Origin: an uncultured Lachnospiraceae bacterium | GTDB taxonomy: Bacteria; Bacillota; Clostridia; Lachnospirales; Lachnospiraceae | Reading direction: 5' to 3' | Assembly: GCA_937910785.1 (NCBI GenBank) | Contig: CALDLG010000223.1 | Location: forward strand, 1-14,863 | DNA: 14,863 nucleotides | In this document: positions 13,533 to 14,863 of the stretch, in pieces | Layout of the letters: every line of letters starts with the position of its first letter | Numbering within the stretch: position 1 is the stretch's first letter | Position numbers and translations under genes: made by a program | The notes under the pieces: generated by a model | Told to the model about the DNA's origin: nothing | The model's database searches: none | Seen by the model: only the letters and a program-made list of their open reading frames with translations

Positions 13533-13610
13533 TCTGCGGGCCGGGGGAAGGGCGTAAAATCTGCGGGCCGATGATAGGGTGCGGGGGCCGTATGTTAAAG
13601 AAAGGGCATG
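13533..13610 (+). repeat. Tandem degenerate 27 bp repeats, array B (two to three units)
   Basis: Units at 13533-13559 and 13560-13586 both begin TCTGCGGGCCG and continue with a GGGAAGGGCGTAAA-like or ATGATAGGGTGCGG-like half. A third, partial unit (about 13585-13610: GGGCCG then TTAAAGAAAGGGCATGG) follows. They are the same family as array A (GCAGGCCGGGGAAGGGCACAAAG type). The array ends just before the permease start. Confidence 0.65.
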
Positions 13611-13618
13611 GGGTTGAT

Positions 13619-14311
13619 ATGAAGAAGATAAAAGCAGTTTTTTTAAAACAGGCAAAGGATACCATGAAAAACAAAACAATTTTGATACAGTTCGTGATGT
13701 TTCCGATGCTGGCGGTGGTGATGGAAAAGTTCGTGTCGATCGAAGGGATGGAGGAACATTTTTTCGTCAGGATGTTTTCCGCAATGTATATTGGAATGGC
13801 GCCGTTAATCAGTATGTCGGCAGTGCTTTCGGAGGAAAAGGAAGTGTGTACGCTGAAAATGCTTCTGATGTCCGATGTAAAGCCCATAGAATATCTACTC
13901 GGAACGGGAAGCTGCATCTGGGCCGCCTGCATGACAGGAGCCTGCGTGTTCGGCGTTGTCGGGGAATATGAGGGAAAAGAATTTCTTTCTTTTCTGCTGA
14001 TCATGGCCGTCGGTACGGCGGCTTCTCTGTTGATCGGGGCGGCGATCGGCACATGGAGCAGGAATCAGATGATGGCAGCCTCGCTCGGCGTTCCGGCGAT
14101 GCTCTTCTTTTCTATGCTGCCGATGCTGTCCATGTTCAATGAAAAGATCGGACGAATTGCGCAGTTTACCTATTCGGAACAGATTCGCCTTTTGATAAAC
14201 GGCTTAGGACAGCAGACGGCAGGATTTGAGAGCGTGATGATTCTGATTCTTAATATTTTCGCAGCGTTTGGATGCTTTGCGCTGGCTTATCGGAGATGCG
14301 GACTTGCATAG
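13619..14311 (+). CDS. ABC-2 type transporter permease of the LytTR operon
   Basis: A 231-residue membrane protein with six hydrophobic segments: IQFVMFPMLAVVM, FSAMYIGMAPLISMSAVLS, GSCIWAACMTGACVFGVVG, FLLIMAVGTAASLLIGAAIG, LGVPAMLFFSMLPMLS and MILILNIFAAFGCFALAY. This is the usual layout of a short ABC-2 permease. The SEEKEVCTLKMLLMSDVKPIEYLLG loop after helix 2 is the conserved region that contacts the ATPase in this class. ATG 13619 (GGGG at 13610-13613, 5 nt upstream) is chosen. The frame is open back to a TTG at 13481, but that stretch translates the palindrome and repeats and is unlikely to be coding. With the preceding ATPase it forms an exporter whose cargo cannot be read. Confidence 0.87.
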   Translation: MKKIKAVFLKQAKDTMKNKTILIQFVMFPMLAVVMEKFVSIEGMEEHFFVRMFSAMYIGMAPLISMSAVLSEEKEVCTLKMLLMSDVKPIEYLLGTGSCIWAACMTGACVFGVVGEYEGKEFLSFLLIMAVGTAASLLIGAAIGTWSRNQMMAASLGVPAMLFFSMLPMLSMFNEKIGRIAQFTYSEQIRLLINGLGQQTAGFESVMILILNIFAAFGCFALAYRRCGLA

Positions 14312-14315
14312 GCCA

Positions 14316-14334
14316 GGGAAGCTTTACTCTTCCC
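14316..14334. terminator. Short hairpin between convergent genes
   Basis: GGGAAG (14316-14321) and CTTCCC (14329-14334) form a 6-bp stem with a 7-nt loop, overlapping the stop codon of the - strand gene. Neither strand has a good T-tract after it, so it is only a weak candidate for a bidirectional terminator. Confidence 0.3.
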
Positions 14335-14599
14335 GGTGCGGCATGCTGTTCTCCGCTTCCTCGCTCCGGTTTTTCCATATGCCGGAAAACCAGATCAAAA
14401 GCCAGAGCAGAATCGGCAGGCCGATTGTGGAAAGCAGACAGGCGGCAAACAGCTTGCCGGCTCCCGGAAAATCCAGGCAGGCGGCAATCAGAGTCATGAC
14501 ATATAATGAAATTAATAATACGACACAGAAAAGAGCGGCAATTTGTTTTGGCGTTCTTTTTCTGTCTTTTTTATCTTTTTTGTCGGACATATTTTTCAT
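14324..14599 (-). CDS. Small two-TM membrane protein, function unknown
   Basis: A 91-residue protein with a very basic N-terminus (residues 5-19, Lys/Asp/Arg-rich, then TPKQIAAL) and two hydrophobic helices: FCVVLLISLYVMTLIAACL (about 24-42) and LFAACLLSTIGLPILLWLLIWF (about 50-71). A polar acidic tail follows. It resembles small conserved membrane proteins of unknown function that I associate with Clostridia; I do not know a role. On the - strand GGAAGGG lies 8 nt before the ATG, and a TTGCAA/TATAAT promoter lies upstream, so it is a real gene rather than a shadow. Met4 is an alternative start. It converges on the ABC permease with 12 nt between stop codons and diverges from a response regulator gene. 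Confidence 0.75.
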   Translation of the reverse strand: MKNMSDKKDKKDRKRTPKQIAALFCVVLLISLYVMTLIAACLDFPGAGKLFAACLLSTIGLPILLWLLIWFSGIWKNRSEEAENSMPHREE

Positions 14600-14631
14600 G
14601 AAAAGTACCCTTCCGTATCTGAGATATTTCT

Positions 14632-14660
14632 ATTATAGAGCGGGCTTCTTTTTATTGCAA
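14632..14660 (-). promoter_or_regulatory. Promoter of the small membrane protein gene
   Basis: On the - strand TTGCAA (complement of 14655-14660; 4/6 match) and a perfect TATAAT (complement of 14632-14637) are separated by exactly 17 nt. The -10 lies about 33 nt before the start codon. Confidence 0.65.
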
Positions 14661-14667
14661 GCGGGGG

Positions 14668-14695
14668 TTGTATAATCTGGTGGAGTCAGTATAAT
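14668..14695 (+). promoter_or_regulatory. Candidate promoter for the response-regulator gene
   Basis: A perfect TATAAT (14690-14695) has TTGTAT (14668-14673; 3/6 match) 16 nt upstream. A second perfect TATAAT at 14671-14676 has no -35 at usable distance. The region between the two divergent genes (14600-14815) otherwise holds no gene that I can support. Confidence 0.4.
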
Positions 14696-14815
14696 TAGAG
14701 GTTGTTACAAAGGTAGATGAATTATTAGAAAAGAGGACAAAAATGATATGGATATATTAGTTATATGTAAAGAAGTCCGCTGATGGGCATGTGGGAAAAA
14801 GAAAGGGGCAGGATT

Positions 14816-14863
14816 ATGAGTAAGATATTATTATTGGAAGATGATTTAAGCCTGATTAACGGG
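14816..14863 (+). CDS. Response regulator, N-terminal fragment (partial)
   Basis: The first 16 codons (MSKILLLEDDLSLING) run off the right edge. The beta-1 strand followed by Glu-Asp-Asp is the acidic Mg2+ pocket of a CheY-like receiver domain, in the style of OmpR/PhoB-family regulators. GGGGCAGG precedes the ATG. The frame is open back to ATG 14783, but the receiver domain normally starts here. The output domain and the partner kinase are outside the window. Confidence 0.8.
   Translation, partial: MSKILLLEDDLSLING

Noticed and set aside
12506..13610. The tandem repeats as a CRISPR array
   Set aside because: Units are contiguous, degenerate and have no spacers of constant size; no cas genes are nearby.
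13481..13618. Open frame extending the ABC-2 permease 46 residues upstream from a TTG
   Set aside because: It translates the palindrome and repeat array B into a Cys/Gly-rich peptide unlike any permease N-terminus; ATG 13619 has its own GGGG site and suits the first helix.
14747..14782. 11-codon ORF (MDILVICKEVR) before the response regulator
   Set aside because: Too short, no good Shine-Dalgarno sequence and no recognisable family; possibly a leader but unsupported.

Overview
The window (about 50% GC by eye, purine-rich Shine-Dalgarno sites, SBP lipoprotein, LytTR/DUF3021 pair, ROK and DeoR regulators, GH8 oligoxylanase) looks like a chromosomal stretch of a gut-type Firmicute, most likely a Lachnospiraceae/Clostridia member. 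This taxonomic guess rests on gene content and style only. Almost everything is on the + strand; one small membrane-protein gene near the right end is on the - strand. No IS, tRNA, rRNA, CRISPR or phage feature was seen.

Region 1 (1-3826), xylan/xylooligosaccharide use: the C-terminal tail of a protein that resembles a CBM6-bearing glycosidase, then a GH8 reducing-end xylose-releasing exo-oligoxylanase (Rex), a terminator, and a ROK-family repressor whose last codons overlap the start of a MATE exporter. The ROK promoter's -35 box sits in the loop of the GH8 terminator.

Region 2 (3827-11407), a nucleoside-type salvage operon: a leader with three related operator-like boxes and a promoter, a DeoR-family regulator, a BMP/PnrA-type lipoprotein, a uridine-phosphorylase-family enzyme, a two-domain ABC ATPase and two BMP-system permeases. 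The second permease continues in frame into a complete HAD hydrolase domain of the beta-phosphoglucomutase/phosphatase type. The binding protein and the phosphorylase both differ from the canonical families at ligand-site positions, so the substrate may not be an ordinary nucleoside. The proposed logic is capture, import, phosphorolysis to a pentose-1-phosphate, then processing of a sugar phosphate by the membrane-tethered HAD domain. A branched RNA-like stem lies between the phosphorylase and ATPase genes, and a strong terminator closes the operon.

Region 3 (11408-14311), a LytTR regulatory system: a stand-alone LytTR DNA-binding protein, a DUF3021 membrane protein (likely its membrane partner), and an ABC-2 ATPase and permease. 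The gaps before and after the ATPase gene carry degenerate 26-27 bp tandem repeats and a perfect 12-bp-arm palindrome. Helically phased TATGTY boxes precede the LytTR gene.

Region 4 (14312-14863): a small two-TM membrane protein on the - strand, a divergent intergenic region with promoter-like boxes on both strands, and the first 16 codons of a response-regulator receiver domain that runs off the window.
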